64,000 bases of DNA from positions 1,922,001-1,986,000 of the forward strand of contig NZ_JAFBCC010000001.1 in the NCBI RefSeq assembly GCF_016907495.1. Direction: 5' to 3'. The translations under genes and the position numbers were made by a program. Positions 27,914 to 38,100 of this stretch are shown piece after piece; within the stretch, counting starts at the first letter, position 1, and the number at the start of each line of letters is the position of its first letter. This stretch comes from Arthrobacter tumbae. GTDB lineage: Bacteria > Actinomycetota > Actinomycetes > Actinomycetales > Micrococcaceae. The notes under the pieces were generated by a model, which did no database searches, was not told the DNA's origin, and saw nothing but the letters and a program-made list of their open reading frames with translations.

Positions 27914-28030
27914 CAATAGACGGAACCTGACAGTCTGTGCCATCTCGGGAAGGAGGACTTTTCCGGTAACTCTTTGGCGACGACGTGCGCGTCCCGAGAG
28001 GGCCACATTCCCTTGGGGCAATATCTTGCC

Positions 28031-28036
28031 TAGGCT
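28031..28036 (+). promoter_or_regulatory. -10 element of leaderless gene at 28043
   Basis: TAGGCT followed by six bases and GTG; it fixes the start of the small conserved protein. Confidence 0.45.
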
Positions 28037-28042
28037 GTATTG

Positions 28043-28342
28043 GTGATCTTCAAAGCTGTGAGCGATGGACGCCCCTATCCCGACCATGGACACGTGACGC
28101 CCAAGGACTGGGCCAACGTAGCTCCACGCCAGGTTCGGCTGGACGAACTCGTCACCACCAAGACCACCCTGGACCTCGAAGCGCTGCTGGCCGAAGACTC
28201 AACCTTCTTCGGGGACCTGTTCCCGCACGTGGTGCAGTGGAATAACACGCTATACCTTGAGGACGGGCTGCACCGGGCCGTTCGCACCGCCCTGCACCAG
28301 CGCACCATCCTGCACGCACGCGTCCTGGTCATCGATGGCTAG
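28043..28342 (+). CDS. small conserved actinobacterial protein (VapB-like antitoxin annotation)
   Basis: A 99-residue protein conserved in actinobacteria; orthologues with the sequence VFKAVSDGRPYPDHG...PRQVRLDELVTTK are often labelled VapB family antitoxin, but no toxin gene adjoins it, so a different function is plausible. The segment EDGLHRAVRTALHQRTILHARVLV resembles the ParB-like/nuclease-domain motif. GTG at 28043 is six bases after TAGGCT. Its last 8 bp overlap the next gene, suggesting a two-gene unit with the LytR_C protein. Confidence 0.7.
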   Translation: MIFKAVSDGRPYPDHGHVTPKDWANVAPRQVRLDELVTTKTTLDLEALLAEDSTFFGDLFPHVVQWNNTLYLEDGLHRAVRTALHQRTILHARVLVIDG

Positions 28343-29015
28343 GACACCGAAACGCAAGCCCATCCGGTCGAAGAGGAACCCGATCGAGTGGCACGGTCAC
28401 CGCATTGTTACCGAGAATGATCTTGAGACGGTCTTCGCCGATGACGGCAATGTCGAGCGCCCGCACATCTACATGCGCAGGCTGCGGCACGGTGTGGTGC
28501 TGGTGCTGCTCCTCGCGCTGGTGACGGCCGCCGTGCTCTTCGCGCTGGCCCTGGCCCGCGGGGATATCCAGCTCACCGCCAGCCAGCCGTCGCCGAGCCC
28601 TGTGAGCGCCTGCCCTGCCGGCCCGTTCGACCTCGTTGATCCAGCCACCATTACGGTGAACGTTCTCAACAGCACCAGCATTGCCGGGCTCGCGGGCAAC
28701 GCTTCGGCGGCACTGGAGGAACGCGGTGTCACGGTGAGTACCATCGGAAACCGGTCCGTGGGGCAGACCAACATGACCGCAATCGTCGTCTCCGGGCCGT
28801 CCGGGTACGCCCAGGCGTTCACCCTTCAGCGGATCATTCCCGGAACAACCTACGTCGAGGATGAACGGCCGGACGCCACCGTGGACGTTGTGCTCGGGTC
28901 CGAGTTCGAAGCCCTGGTGCCCGCTGAGGAAGTCAACGCCGAACCGGGCGGACTGATCTGTGAACTACCATCCACAGCGAGCCCCACGCCCGCGCCGTCG
29001 TCCGCTGCTCCGTAG
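28335..29015 (+). CDS. LytR C-terminal domain membrane protein
   Basis: A 226-residue protein with a cytosolic basic N-terminus, one transmembrane helix (about residues 52-74) and an extracytoplasmic LytR_C domain (ITVNVLNSTSIAGLAGNASAALEERG to VVLGSEFEALV). LytR_C domains occur with wall-polymer ligases and have unknown binding partners. ATG overlaps the stop of the preceding gene. Pro/Ala/Ser tail. Cell-envelope role inferred from domain only. Confidence 0.85.
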   Translation: MARTPKRKPIRSKRNPIEWHGHRIVTENDLETVFADDGNVERPHIYMRRLRHGVVLVLLLALVTAAVLFALALARGDIQLTASQPSPSPVSACPAGPFDLVDPATITVNVLNSTSIAGLAGNASAALEERGVTVSTIGNRSVGQTNMTAIVVSGPSGYAQAFTLQRIIPGTTYVEDERPDATVDVVLGSEFEALVPAEEVNAEPGGLICELPSTASPTPAPSSAAP

Positions 29016-29071
29016 CAAGGAAGCCGTAGGGACGGAACCGCAAAAAACGCCGACGACGCGCAGCCGGCCTG

Positions 29072-29767
29072 CTAGCAGCCGTCCGGGCCGCAGGCCTCGC
29101 CGTCGGCGGAGGTGGACACGGGAATCAGCGGATGGGCTTCCTGCCACGCCTGATCCAGTGCCTGGCGGAAGAGCTCCACGGGCTGTGCGCCGGAGATGCC
29201 GTACTTCCGGTCGATCACGAAGAACGGCACACCGCTGACCCCGAGCGTCTGGGCCTCGTTGATGTCCCGCCGCACGTCGTCAGCGAAGCGGTCGCCGGCC
29301 ATCGTGTCGCGGACTGACTGCTCATCGATGCCGAGGTCGTTGCCAAGCTTCACGAGCACGTCGGTGTCGGAGGTGTTCAGGCCCTGCTCGAAGTGCGCCG
29401 AGAGGATGGCTTCCTTCGCCTTGTTGCCGTGACCGAGCGACTTCGCGAGGTGCAGGAACCGGTGGGCGGGGAAGCTGTTCCCGACAACCACGGAGTCGAA
29501 GTCGAAGTTCACGCCGACATCGGCCGCGGAGGTGGTGAGCTGGTTCCACATCTGGCGGACCTGCTCAGGAGCGATTCCCTTGCGTTCGGAAAGGTACTGC
29601 TGCTCGGTGCCGTCGTAGTGCTCGGGGAGGGTGGGGTCCAGCTGGAAGCTCTTCCACGTCACCTCCACGCTGTCGCGGTGCGGAAAGTCAGCGAGAGCCT
29701 TCTCGAAGCGGCGCTTGCCCACGAAGCACCACGGGCATTTGACGTCGGACCAGATTTCAATGTGCAT
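29072..29767 (-). CDS. DsbA family oxidoreductase (FrnE-like)
   Basis: A 231-residue thioredoxin-fold protein with redox motif C11-P-W-C14 and the cis-proline loop GVSGVPFFVID. No signal peptide, so cytosolic, as FrnE-like proteins are. It would act on disulfides or bound metals; the partner is unknown. It begins at ATG 29767 close to the palindromic repeat (29823) and the end of aceB; the gap holds no other gene. Confidence 0.9.
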   Translation of the reverse strand: MHIEIWSDVKCPWCFVGKRRFEKALADFPHRDSVEVTWKSFQLDPTLPEHYDGTEQQYLSERKGIAPEQVRQMWNQLTTSAADVGVNFDFDSVVVGNSFPAHRFLHLAKSLGHGNKAKEAILSAHFEQGLNTSDTDVLVKLGNDLGIDEQSVRDTMAGDRFADDVRRDINEAQTLGVSGVPFFVIDRKYGISGAQPVELFRQALDQAWQEAHPLIPVSTSADGEACGPDGC

Positions 29768-29822
29768 ACCTTTCGCAACGGAACGACGGCGGCGCGCTAT
29801 TCCCGCGCCACACTTTCGCGTC

Positions 29823-29878
29823 GAGTTGGCAGGACACGCCCCTTATGGCGTCGCATAAAGGGCGTGTCCTGCCAACTC
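29823..29878. repeat. intergenic palindromic repeat, copy B
   Basis: Near-perfect 25-bp inverted repeat: GAGTTGGCAGGACACGCC and GGCGTGTCCTGCCAACTC enclose a short loop with one mismatch in the stem. It lies 11 nt after the aceB stop codon, upstream of the dsbA-like gene, and could terminate aceB transcription. Confidence 0.9.
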
Positions 29879-29889
29879 AATTGAAGGGG

Positions 29890-31506
29890 CTAGCGCTGCA
29901 GGGCCAGGACCGGACGCTGCCCGGCGCAGAGGTGCCGGGTGTAGGCGGGGAGGGTGAGGAATTCGGGGAAGTCCTCGCGGAGGGCCACTTCCTCGAAGAG
30001 CCGGCGGGCGTCGTCGTACCGGTCATCATCGAAGCGGGGCAGCCGCTCGAACTCGTCCTCCAACAGCTGTTCCACCCACTCGCGGGTGATGATCTCGCCG
30101 GTGTCGGTCACGGCATGGACGTGGATCCACTGCCAGATCTGGGACCGGGAGATTTCCGCGGTGGCGGCGTCCTCCATCAGGTTCTTCAGGGTCACCGCCC
30201 CGTGGCCGCGCAGCCAGGTTTCAAGGTAGCGGACGCCGACAGTCAGGTTGGTCCGGACGCCCGTTTCCGTGATGAGCCCCTGCGTGCCGGTGAGGTTGAT
30301 GAGGGCGCGGTCGTCGGGCACCACGTCCATGCGCTGGCGTTCCAACTGGTGCGGGCGGTCGCCGAGCACCACGTCGAACACGGCCCGCGCCACCGGAACC
30401 AGGTCAGGATGAGCCACCCAGGCGCCGTCGAAGCCGTCGCCGGCCTCACGGGACTTTTCGGTGCGGGCCTGTTCCCGGGCGATGGCATTGATGGCGTCAT
30501 CCCGCCGGCTGGGAACGAAAGCGGCCGGCCCGCCGATGGCGTGAGCGCCGCGACGATGGCACGCGCGCACCAGCTGTTCGGTGTAGGTGCGCATGAAGGG
30601 AGCGGTCATGGTGACCATGGTGCGGTCGGGCAGGACAAACCGCGGGCCGCGAAGCCGGAAGTTCTTGATCAGCGAGAAGATGTAGTCCCACCGGCCGGCG
30701 TTCAGGCCTGAGGAGTGTTCGCGCAGTTCGTAAAGGATTTCCTCCATCTCGAAGGCGGCGGTGATGGTCTCGATGAGAACGGTGGCGCGGATGGTGCCGC
30801 GGGGGATGCCGAGCAGCTGCTGGGAGCGGAGAAAGATGTCGTTCCACAGCCGGGCCTCGAGGTGGTTCTCGAGCTTCGGCAGGTAGAAGTAGGGGCCGCG
30901 GCCGGAGTCAATGAGCCGGTGGGCGTTGTGGAAGAAGTAGAGACCGAAGTCCACGATGCTGCCCGAGATCGGATCGCCGTCGACCAGCAGGTGCTGCTCC
31001 GGCAGGTGCCATCCCCGCGGACGGACGACGACGGTGGGCAGCTTTTCGCCGAGCCGGTACTCCTTGCCCTCCTCGGTGGTGAAGTCGATGCGGCGTCGCA
31101 GCGCGTCGTGCAGGTTGAGCTGTCCGTTGATGACGTTGGACCAGGTAGGAGTCAGCGAATCTTCAAGGTCCGCCAGCCAAACGTTTGCACCGGAGTTCAG
31201 GGCGTTGACCGTCATCTTGCGGTCCACCGGTCCGGTGATCTCGACCCGGCGGTCCTCCAGACCGGGAGCCGGCGGCGCAACCTGCCAGCCGCCGTCGTTC
31301 CTTATGTGTGCGGTGTGGGCCAGGAACCGCGGATCCTCGCCGCGCGCGATCCGGTTGCGGGCTTCCCGGCGCCGCTGCAGCAGCTCCTGGCGGCGTGGTT
31401 CAGCGAAGGCATGGAGTTCGCGGAGGAAGTTCAGCGCTTCGGGGGTGAGCATTTCGTCCTGGCGGGGGATAGGTGGTGCGGTCAGCGTGATGCCGTGAGT
31501 GTTCAT
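29890..31506 (-). CDS. aceB: malate synthase A
   Basis: Second enzyme of the glyoxylate shunt: condenses glyoxylate with acetyl-CoA to malate. 538 residues, the class A length. Signature HSSGLNAGRWDYIFSLIKNF is present, with DLEDSLTPTW and VVRPRGWHLPEQHLLVDG earlier. ATG at 31506 chosen; a longer frame would start inside the palindromic repeat. It follows aceA with only the repeat (31534-31589) between them, so transcription through that palindrome would be needed for co-expression. Confidence 0.97.
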   Translation of the reverse strand: MNTHGITLTAPPIPRQDEMLTPEALNFLRELHAFAEPRRQELLQRRREARNRIARGEDPRFLAHTAHIRNDGGWQVAPPAPGLEDRRVEITGPVDRKMTVNALNSGANVWLADLEDSLTPTWSNVINGQLNLHDALRRRIDFTTEEGKEYRLGEKLPTVVVRPRGWHLPEQHLLVDGDPISGSIVDFGLYFFHNAHRLIDSGRGPYFYLPKLENHLEARLWNDIFLRSQQLLGIPRGTIRATVLIETITAAFEMEEILYELREHSSGLNAGRWDYIFSLIKNFRLRGPRFVLPDRTMVTMTAPFMRTYTEQLVRACHRRGAHAIGGPAAFVPSRRDDAINAIAREQARTEKSREAGDGFDGAWVAHPDLVPVARAVFDVVLGDRPHQLERQRMDVVPDDRALINLTGTQGLITETGVRTNLTVGVRYLETWLRGHGAVTLKNLMEDAATAEISRSQIWQWIHVHAVTDTGEIITREWVEQLLEDEFERLPRFDDDRYDDARRLFEEVALREDFPEFLTLPAYTRHLCAGQRPVLALQR

Positions 31507-31533
31507 GGAAGGTGCTCCTTCAAAGCTTGCGTT

Positions 31534-31589
31534 GAGTTGGCAGGACACGCTGCTTATGGGCGTCCAAAAGGGGTGTGTCCTGCCAACTC
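31534..31589. repeat. intergenic palindromic repeat, copy C
   Basis: Inverted repeat with outer arms GAGTTGGCAGGACACGCTGC and GTGTGTCCTGCCAACTC. It lies between aceA and aceB, 13 nt after the aceA stop, and matches copies A and B. Could attenuate aceB relative to aceA. Confidence 0.9.
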
Positions 31590-31602
31590 ACGAGGGAGGG
31601 GT

Positions 31603-32922
31603 TCAGGAGAACTGCTGGGTCTCGGTGGAACCGGCGAGGGCGAGGGTGCTGCCCGTCGGGTTGAGGGCGCTTGCTACCTGGTCGAAGTAGCCGGTACCAA
31701 CCTCCCGCTGGTGGCGTGTGGCGGTGTAGCCGCGTGCTTCGGAGGCGAATTCCTTCTCCTGAAGTTCGACGTAGGCGCTCATGCCGTCGCTGGCGTAGCC
31801 GTGGGCGAGGTCGAACATCGAGTAGTTCAGTGCATGGAACCCGGCGAGGGTGATGAACTGGAAGGTGAAGCCCATGGCGCCGAGTTCGCGCTGGAACCTG
31901 GCGATGGTCGCGTCGTCGAGGTGCTTGCGCCAGTTGAACGACGGTGAGCAGTTGTACGCGAGCATCTGGTCGGGGAACTCTGCCTTGACGGATTCGGCGA
32001 AGCGCCTGGCCAGCTCCAGGTCCGGGGTGCCGGTCTCCATCCAGATCAGGTCCGCGTACGGAGCATACGCGTGTGCCCGGGCGATGCAGGGGTCGATCCC
32101 GTTGCGCACCTCGTAGAACCCTTCCGGCGTGCGTCCTCCGGTCAGGAACGGACGGTCCCGCTCATCGACGTCGGACGTGAGAAGTGTCGCCGCTTCGGCG
32201 TCGGTCCGGGCCACGATGACCGATGGAACGCCGGCGACGTCGGCCGCCAGCCTCGCTGCGTTGAGCGTACGGACATGCTGTTGCGTGGGGATCAGGACCT
32301 TGCCGCCGAGGTGTCCGCACTTCTTCTCGGACGCGAGCTGGTCCTCCCAGTGCACGCCCGAAGCGCCGGCGGTGATCATCGACTTCATCAGCTCGAACGC
32401 GTTGAGCGGCCCGCCGAACCCGGCCTCGGCGTCCGCGACGATCGGCACCAGCCAGTCTTCGACTGACTGCGTCCCCTCGGCCCACTCGATCTGGTCCGCA
32501 CGCTGCAGCGCGTTGTTGATGCGGCGCACCACCTGTGGGACCGAATTGGCCGGGTACAGCGACTGGTCCGGGTATGTCTGGCCGGAAAGATTGGCATCGG
32601 CGGCAACCTGCCAACCGGACAGGTAAATGGCCTTCAGCCCGGCCTTCACCTGCTGCACGGCCTGGTTGCCGGTCAGCGCACCGAGGGCGTGGGTGTACTC
32701 GCCCGTCTGTGCCTGGGTAGTGAGCTGCTGCCACAGCATTTCAGCGCCCCGGCGGGCAAGCGTGTGTTCCTCCTGAACACTTCCACGAAGGCGTACGACG
32801 TCGGCTGCCGAGTAATCACGCTGGATCCCTTCCCAGCGCGGATCAGCTGCCCACTCGAGCTCGAGTTCGCGGACCGCTTCGGTGCGGTGGTTGCTGCCTG
32901 GGATTCCGGCTTCCTGCGTCAT
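31603..32922 (-). CDS. aceA: isocitrate lyase
   Basis: First enzyme of the glyoxylate shunt, splitting isocitrate into succinate and glyoxylate. 439 residues with the catalytic motif K200-K-C202-G-H204 and [20 protein letters not shown]. Start at ATG 32922. The open frame continues far upstream, opposite ramB, without codon-use support, so that extension is an antisense artefact. Divergent from ramB with a 132-bp gap likely to hold shared control elements. First gene of aceA-aceB. Confidence 0.98.
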   Translation of the reverse strand: MTQEAGIPGSNHRTEAVRELELEWAADPRWEGIQRDYSAADVVRLRGSVQEEHTLARRGAEMLWQQLTTQAQTGEYTHALGALTGNQAVQQVKAGLKAIYLSGWQVAADANLSGQTYPDQSLYPANSVPQVVRRINNALQRADQIEWAEGTQSVEDWLVPIVADAEAGFGGPLNAFELMKSMITAGASGVHWEDQLASEKKCGHLGGKVLIPTQQHVRTLNAARLAADVAGVPSVIVARTDAEAATLLTSDVDERDRPFLTGGRTPEGFYEVRNGIDPCIARAHAYAPYADLIWMETGTPDLELARRFAESVKAEFPDQMLAYNCSPSFNWRKHLDDATIARFQRELGAMGFTFQFITLAGFHALNYSMFDLAHGYASDGMSAYVELQEKEFASEARGYTATRHQREVGTGYFDQVASALNPTGSTLALAGSTETQQFS

Positions 32923-33042
32923 GGCGTTTCTCCTTCCGGGAGGCGTCGATGCCTCGGCGGTAACTGCTGGTGAAATCAACGATTCACCATCCTGCAACCT
33001 CGTGACAGAGCAAACATCTGGAAAGAATTGCATTTCTTCGCG

Positions 33043-33048
33043 TATGGT
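33043..33048 (+). promoter_or_regulatory. -10 element of ramB
   Basis: TATGGT followed by six bases and the ATG, implying a leaderless message; it fixes the ramB start. Confidence 0.5.
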
Positions 33049-33054
33049 CAAAAA

Positions 33055-34536
33055 ATGACGACTTCCAGCTGGAACCGCACCCGGCAGCCCGAAACCGGGT
33101 CCGTCCCCGAAGGTGAGGACGCGATCAGCCTTGGCCGCCGCCTGCGGCACCTCCGCAAGAGCCGGCGCATGACGCTGGAGGAACTGGGCGCCGTCGTCGG
33201 TACCGCGCCTTCCCAGCTCTCGCTGATGGAGAACGGCAAGCGTGAGCCGCGGCTGGGCATGCTGCAGTCCCTTGCGAAGGCGCTCGGGGTGAGCATCGAC
33301 CAGCTGCTCGGAGCGGAACCGCCCAGCCGGCGGGCTGCGCTTGAGATTGCCCTCGAACGGGCTCAGCGGGGCCCGCTGTACGAGTCGCTCGGGCTGCCGA
33401 AGGTCCGCACGTCGGCGCGGCTGCCGATGGAGGCGCTGGAGGCGCTGGTGGGGTTGCAGGCGGAGCTCGAACGCCGGCTCAATGAGCAGGTGGCAACGCC
33501 GGAGGAGGCCCGCCGCGCCAACGCCGAACTGCGCGGCATCATGCGGCGACAGAATAACTATTTCCCGGATATCGAGGCGGAGGCGCAGAAGGTCTTGTCG
33601 TCCGTCGGCCACACCAGCGGGCCGCTCTCGCAGCACCTCATCGCCGATATCGCGGCGCATCTCGGCTTCACGCTGCACCATGTGGGGGACCTGCCGCATT
33701 CCACCCGATCGGTGACGGATCTGAAGAACCGGCGTATCTACCTCACGCAGTCGCAGCGGACGGACCACGACCCGCGGTCCGTCCTGCTCCAGGCTCTTGG
33801 CCACTACGTGCTGCAGCATGAGACACCCGAGAACTATCGTGAGTTCCTGCGGCAGCGGGTGGCCACCAACTACTTCGCGGCGGCGCTCCTGCTGCCCGAG
33901 AAGGCCACGGTGGATTTCCTCCAGATGGCGAAATCCGCCAAGGAGATCGCTGTCGAGGACGTTCGGGATGCGTTCGCCGTCTCCTACGAGACCGCCGCAC
34001 ACCGGTTCACCAATCTCGCAACCCAGCACCTCGGCATCCCGACCCACTTCCAGAAGACCCACCAGAGCGGGATTATCTACAAGGCCTACGAGAACGACGG
34101 CGTGACCTTCCCGCAGGATCACACCGGCGCCATTGAGGGCCAACCCTCCTGCAGGAAGTGGACCTCCCGGGTGGTGTTCGATGTTCCGGACCGCTTCTCC
34201 GCCTACAGCCAGTACACCGATACGCCGAGCGGCACCTACTGGTGCACCGCCCGCACCGAGCGGGCCGCTGCCGGAGAGTTCTCCCTCAGCGTCGGCGTGC
34301 CGTATGCGCACGTGAAGTGGTTCCGCGGACGCGAAACTTCCATCCGTGGCGAGTCCCGCTGTCCGGAGGAATCATGTTGCAAGGTGCCGCCGTCGTCGTT
34401 GGCGGGTGAGTGGTCAGGCTTCGCCTGGCCCAGTGCGCGTGCGCACTCCCACCTGCTCGCCGCCATGCCGCCGGGCGCTTTTCCGGGCGTGGACGAGACC
34501 GAGGTGTACTCCTTCCTGCAGGCGCACTCGGGCTAG
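33055..34536 (+). CDS. ramB: RamB-like regulator of acetate/glyoxylate metabolism (XRE family)
   Basis: A 493-residue transcription factor: N-terminal HTH_3 domain ([38 protein letters not shown]), a central IrrE-like/ImmA region, and a C-terminal ScfR-type domain with scattered cysteines ([17 protein letters not shown]). In corynebacteria RamB represses aceA and aceB; here it is divergent from aceA, so it probably controls aceA-aceB. Start ATG is six bases after TATGGT. It is followed by the CGNR gene after 26 bp. The RamB half-sites were not clearly identified in the 132-bp gap. Confidence 0.88.
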   Translation: MTTSSWNRTRQPETGSVPEGEDAISLGRRLRHLRKSRRMTLEELGAVVGTAPSQLSLMENGKREPRLGMLQSLAKALGVSIDQLLGAEPPSRRAALEIALERAQRGPLYESLGLPKVRTSARLPMEALEALVGLQAELERRLNEQVATPEEARRANAELRGIMRRQNNYFPDIEAEAQKVLSSVGHTSGPLSQHLIADIAAHLGFTLHHVGDLPHSTRSVTDLKNRRIYLTQSQRTDHDPRSVLLQALGHYVLQHETPENYREFLRQRVATNYFAAALLLPEKATVDFLQMAKSAKEIAVEDVRDAFAVSYETAAHRFTNLATQHLGIPTHFQKTHQSGIIYKAYENDGVTFPQDHTGAIEGQPSCRKWTSRVVFDVPDRFSAYSQYTDTPSGTYWCTARTERAAAGEFSLSVGVPYAHVKWFRGRETSIRGESRCPEESCCKVPPSSLAGEWSGFAWPSARAHSHLLAAMPPGAFPGVDETEVYSFLQAHSG

Positions 34537-34562
34537 TCTGGAGCGAGACTGACAGGAGCCTC

Positions 34563-35102
34563 ATGCTTTTTGCCAATGACACCGAAGAGGGGTTGCGGAG
34601 CGCCGCCGCGCTCGTAAATACCGAGGACGGCGAACAGCTTCCCGACGTCGGTTCGCTGGTCCGGTTTGCCCGCGACTGGAACTGGACCGGCAACCTGGCG
34701 CTCGACGACGCAGAGCTGGATGCCGTCCGTCACCTACGCCCGCGACTGCGCGCGCTCTGGAGTGGGGATGAGGACTACGTGGTGGAGACGGTGAACGCCC
34801 TGCTGCGCGAGTTCAACGCTCTGCCGCAGCTGGTCCGGCATGATTCCTGGGATTACCACATCCACGCAGTTCCGCGGGAAGCGCCGTTGTCGGCGCGGAT
34901 GGCGGTCGAGGCGGCAATGGCGTTCGTTGACCTGGTGCGTAGTCAGGAACTGAGCCGGTTGCGGCTGTGCGCGTCGCCGGACTGCGGGAACGTGCTGGTG
35001 GATCTGTCGAAGAACCGGTCCCGGCGGTTCTGCGAATCAGGCTGCGGGAACCGTGCTGCGGTAGCGGCTTACCGTGCCCGGCTCGCGGAGAAAGCCGGCT
35101 AG
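34563..35102 (+). CDS. CGNR zinc finger domain protein
   Basis: A 179-residue probable regulator. The C-terminus holds the zinc finger CASPDCGN...RFCESGCGNRAAVAAYRAR typical of CGNR proteins (four cysteines), and the N-terminal part matches the ABATE-like region (LVNTEDGEQLPDVGSLVRFARDW). Presumed DNA-binding transcription factor; target unknown. RBS AGGAG lies four bases before ATG. Follows ramB on the same strand and is closed by a hairpin shared with the subtilase gene. Confidence 0.85.
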   Translation: MLFANDTEEGLRSAAALVNTEDGEQLPDVGSLVRFARDWNWTGNLALDDAELDAVRHLRPRLRALWSGDEDYVVETVNALLREFNALPQLVRHDSWDYHIHAVPREAPLSARMAVEAAMAFVDLVRSQELSRLRLCASPDCGNVLVDLSKNRSRRFCESGCGNRAAVAAYRARLAEKAG

Positions 35103-35120
35103 CTTCGACAGGGGAAAAAT

Positions 35121-35160
35121 GAAAGTGGCGGCCGCCCGTTTCCGGGTGACCGCCACTTTC
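35121..35160. terminator. bidirectional terminator
   Basis: Stem GAAAGTGGCGG/CCGCCACTTTC closing a GC-rich inner loop, between the convergent CGNR gene and the S8 peptidase. A/T runs on both sides make it fit both directions. Confidence 0.8.
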
Positions 35161-35179
35161 TACTGGCTATTGCTTACCC

Positions 35180-38100
35180 TTACGGGTTGCAGCCGCCGTT
35201 CTCCTCGTTGTAGTCGAGAAGACGGATCATGAAGGCAGCCATCGCGTCACGAGCCACGGGGGTGACCCGCTTGTACTCGCCGTCCGGGTAACCGGTGGTG
35301 ATGCCGGTCGTCTTCATCCAGGAGATCTCGCGGTGGAAGAGGTCGTTCACCGGAACATCGGGGAACGGCTCTACTTGTGGTGCGACATACTCCTCGGCGT
35401 CAGCGATGTTGCAGTACAGGCCGGAGAACCGGTTCATGAAGGCAGCCATCGCATCACGGTTCACAGCAGCCAGGCGGCGGTAGGTGAAAGTGCCGTCATC
35501 CTCTTCGTAGCCGGTGGACAGCCCGGTAGCGTGCATCCAGGCGATCTCCTTATAGAAGAGGTCGTCCGTCGGCACATCCGTAAACGGTGATTCCGTGGGC
35601 TGCGCGAAGGCAGGCTCACCTGCAAGCCGGTAGAGGAAGGCAGCCATTGCATCACGGCGCACGTCGTCAAGCGGGCGGTAGGTTCCGTCCGTGAACCCCG
35701 TAGTGATGCCGAGATCCGCGATCTGGTTGATCTCGTCCTCGAACAGGTTGCCGTTGTCGTCAGGGAACCGGAGCTTGCCAACTTCGGTCGGCACAACTTC
35801 GTCCTTGACGCCCGTCGCGTTGTGGTGGTGCAGGAGGAGAACCTCTGCCCCCATCACACCGAGCTCGCGGTGAACGTTCAGGGTTGCGCCGTCCTGGTCC
35901 GCGAAGACGAAGTTGTCGAGGCCCGCACCTTCAAACCACAGGCTCGGGTCCGTCAGGTTGAACGGAATCCAGCCGGTTTCATCCACAGGGCCAGCAATGT
36001 CGCCTTCGGCGTTGACGTTGAAGCCGCTGTTCGTGGCTACGTTGTACTGGATCGGATCGTCGATTCCGAGATCGAGCCCCAGGTCGGCCAGCGGAAGCGG
36101 CAAGGTCACTACGCTGGTGTCGAAGGTATTCGTGTCAATGGAGCCGTCTACACCGTTCCCGAAGTACAGGTTATTGGTGGCAGTCTCGGTTCCATCATCT
36201 GCCACGGTGACCATCTGGAAAACGATCAGGTCAAGTCCGTCGGCGCGTACCGATTGGAAGATGAAGTCGACTGTGTCGTCGTTGTCGACGTCCAGCTCAA
36301 TATCAACGCCAAGCGAACCAGCGAGGGTGTTCCAGTTCTCCCAGGTGCCGATGCCGATGTTCAGCAGGCCTTCTTCGGCTGTGCCACCTGATTCGATGAC
36401 GGCCGGCACTGTCGACGCTGCGCCGACTGACTTGAGGTCCAGTGCGTACAGCGACTCGAGCGGCAGATCATCCCGGCGGGGACTTTCGAGGCCGAGGACA
36501 AACGGCGACACCAGGGAGGTGTACGCCGTGGGCTCGCCCAGCGCACCGCCCTGAGCCAGCGAGCGGCCGCTCAGTGTGAGGACAGCTTCTGTATCGGAAC
36601 CGTTGAGGTACGTCAGCTTGGGATCAGCCGACATCTCGGAAGTTGGTTTCGGAGCAGCGTAAACCGGAACACGCAGGGTGTTGGTCTCGCTGGTGAGTTC
36701 CACGCGCCCTGACACATCGGCCAGGAACTGCCGCGCGACGCCCAGTTGGGTGACTTCCGCAGCAGGATCGATTGTCTTCGCCAGCGCTGCCGGGTCCTCA
36801 ATCGTCATGGTGACTGCCAGGTCCACTACCGCGTTTCCGGGCACCTCAACGCTCTCAGCGCCGAGTGAGATATCGACACCCGGCATGGTGCTGGCGGGCA
36901 GATACTCGGCGGTGAAGATCTGGGTGTCGTCGGAAAGGTTCCGCACGGAGATCTGACGGGTTGCCGTGAGGGCGTCCGCGCCAAGCTCAACAACTCCGAA
37001 GTTGACTGAGACGAGTGCCTGGTCTTCAGAGTCGTAGGCCATCGCCGACGCGTTGACTGCGTTCAGGGCATCGACACGGCCGGAGCCGGTGCGGTTCGGT
37101 GCGTACTCCACGTCACCACCGGCTTCGACAGTCACGTCGGTCGTTGCAGTGTTCATGATGACGTTCTTGACCTCGTAGGCGTTCAAGTCGGTCTCCGCGT
37201 ACACAAGTGCAGCGATACCCGCTACGTTCGGCGCAGCCATGGAGGTGCCGGTCTTGACCGAGGCTCCGTCTCCGGTGCCCACTGCGACCGAGCCGATCAG
37301 GGTACCGGGTGCAGCTACGTCAGGCTTGACCACTCCGTCGGACCCATGAACGCCGCGTGATGAGCTGGCGTTCAGGGTGTCAAGAGCGTTGGAGGGCCCT
37401 GTGGTCGATGCGATGTACTCCGGAGCCAGCTGGATCTCCAAGGTGCCCGCTTCAGCAGCAGGACGGAGACGGTCAGACGACTCACGGTTGAACTGGACAC
37501 CGGGGATCGTTGCGTTACCGCCAATGCCTGCGTCAAAGACGTCGCGTGGTGAATCAAGGACGACGCCTGCGCCGCCCGCTGCTTCCACGTTGTCGAATCG
37601 AACGCCGGACCCACACGGGAACTCGCCATTCTCTTCCCACTGCAGCCAGACCCACTCGCCATCAAAGGATCCCTCAGGGAACGCATTGCAGCCGAAGCGG
37701 TTTGAGGCGTCAGCCATAACCACGCGACCACGCAATTCCTCAGCGGTGGCAGTGGCGTAGCTGTCAAAGTTCACGCTGTATTGGCCTTGCGCACTGCCGG
37801 CAACATCTGCCGGAGCAAGTACGTCGATCCGATCCAGGGTGATCTGTGAACCGATGCTGTTCGCCACAGTGAGGGCTGACTTGGCGCTGCCAGGAGTACC
37901 GCCGATGTCGTAGATATCGCCGTCGTTACCGGACGAAACTACGGACAGGACGCCCTGGGACGTCAGGTTGTTGACGATGTCAACCTCTGGGTCGTCCGGC
38001 AGTGGGAAGTTCGACCCGAGGGACATGTTAACCACGTGAGCGCGGTCACCGAAGTTGCCGTCATTGTTGGGATCCAGCACGCGGTCCAGCGCGTTGCCGA

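Noticed and set aside
30715..31947. Long plus-strand frame opposite aceB
   Set aside because: Entirely antisense to a strongly supported malate synthase; composition is that of a shadow frame.
32923..33054. RamB half-sites in the aceA-ramB gap
   Set aside because: GAGCAAAC and ATTGCATTT are only weakly like the published AAAGTTTGCAAA-type motif, so no operator is claimed.
32923..34311. Long minus-strand extension of the aceA frame opposite ramB
   Set aside because: Isocitrate lyase starts cleanly at 32922; the extension has no similarity to it and overlaps a real gene on the opposite strand, a common effect of high GC.
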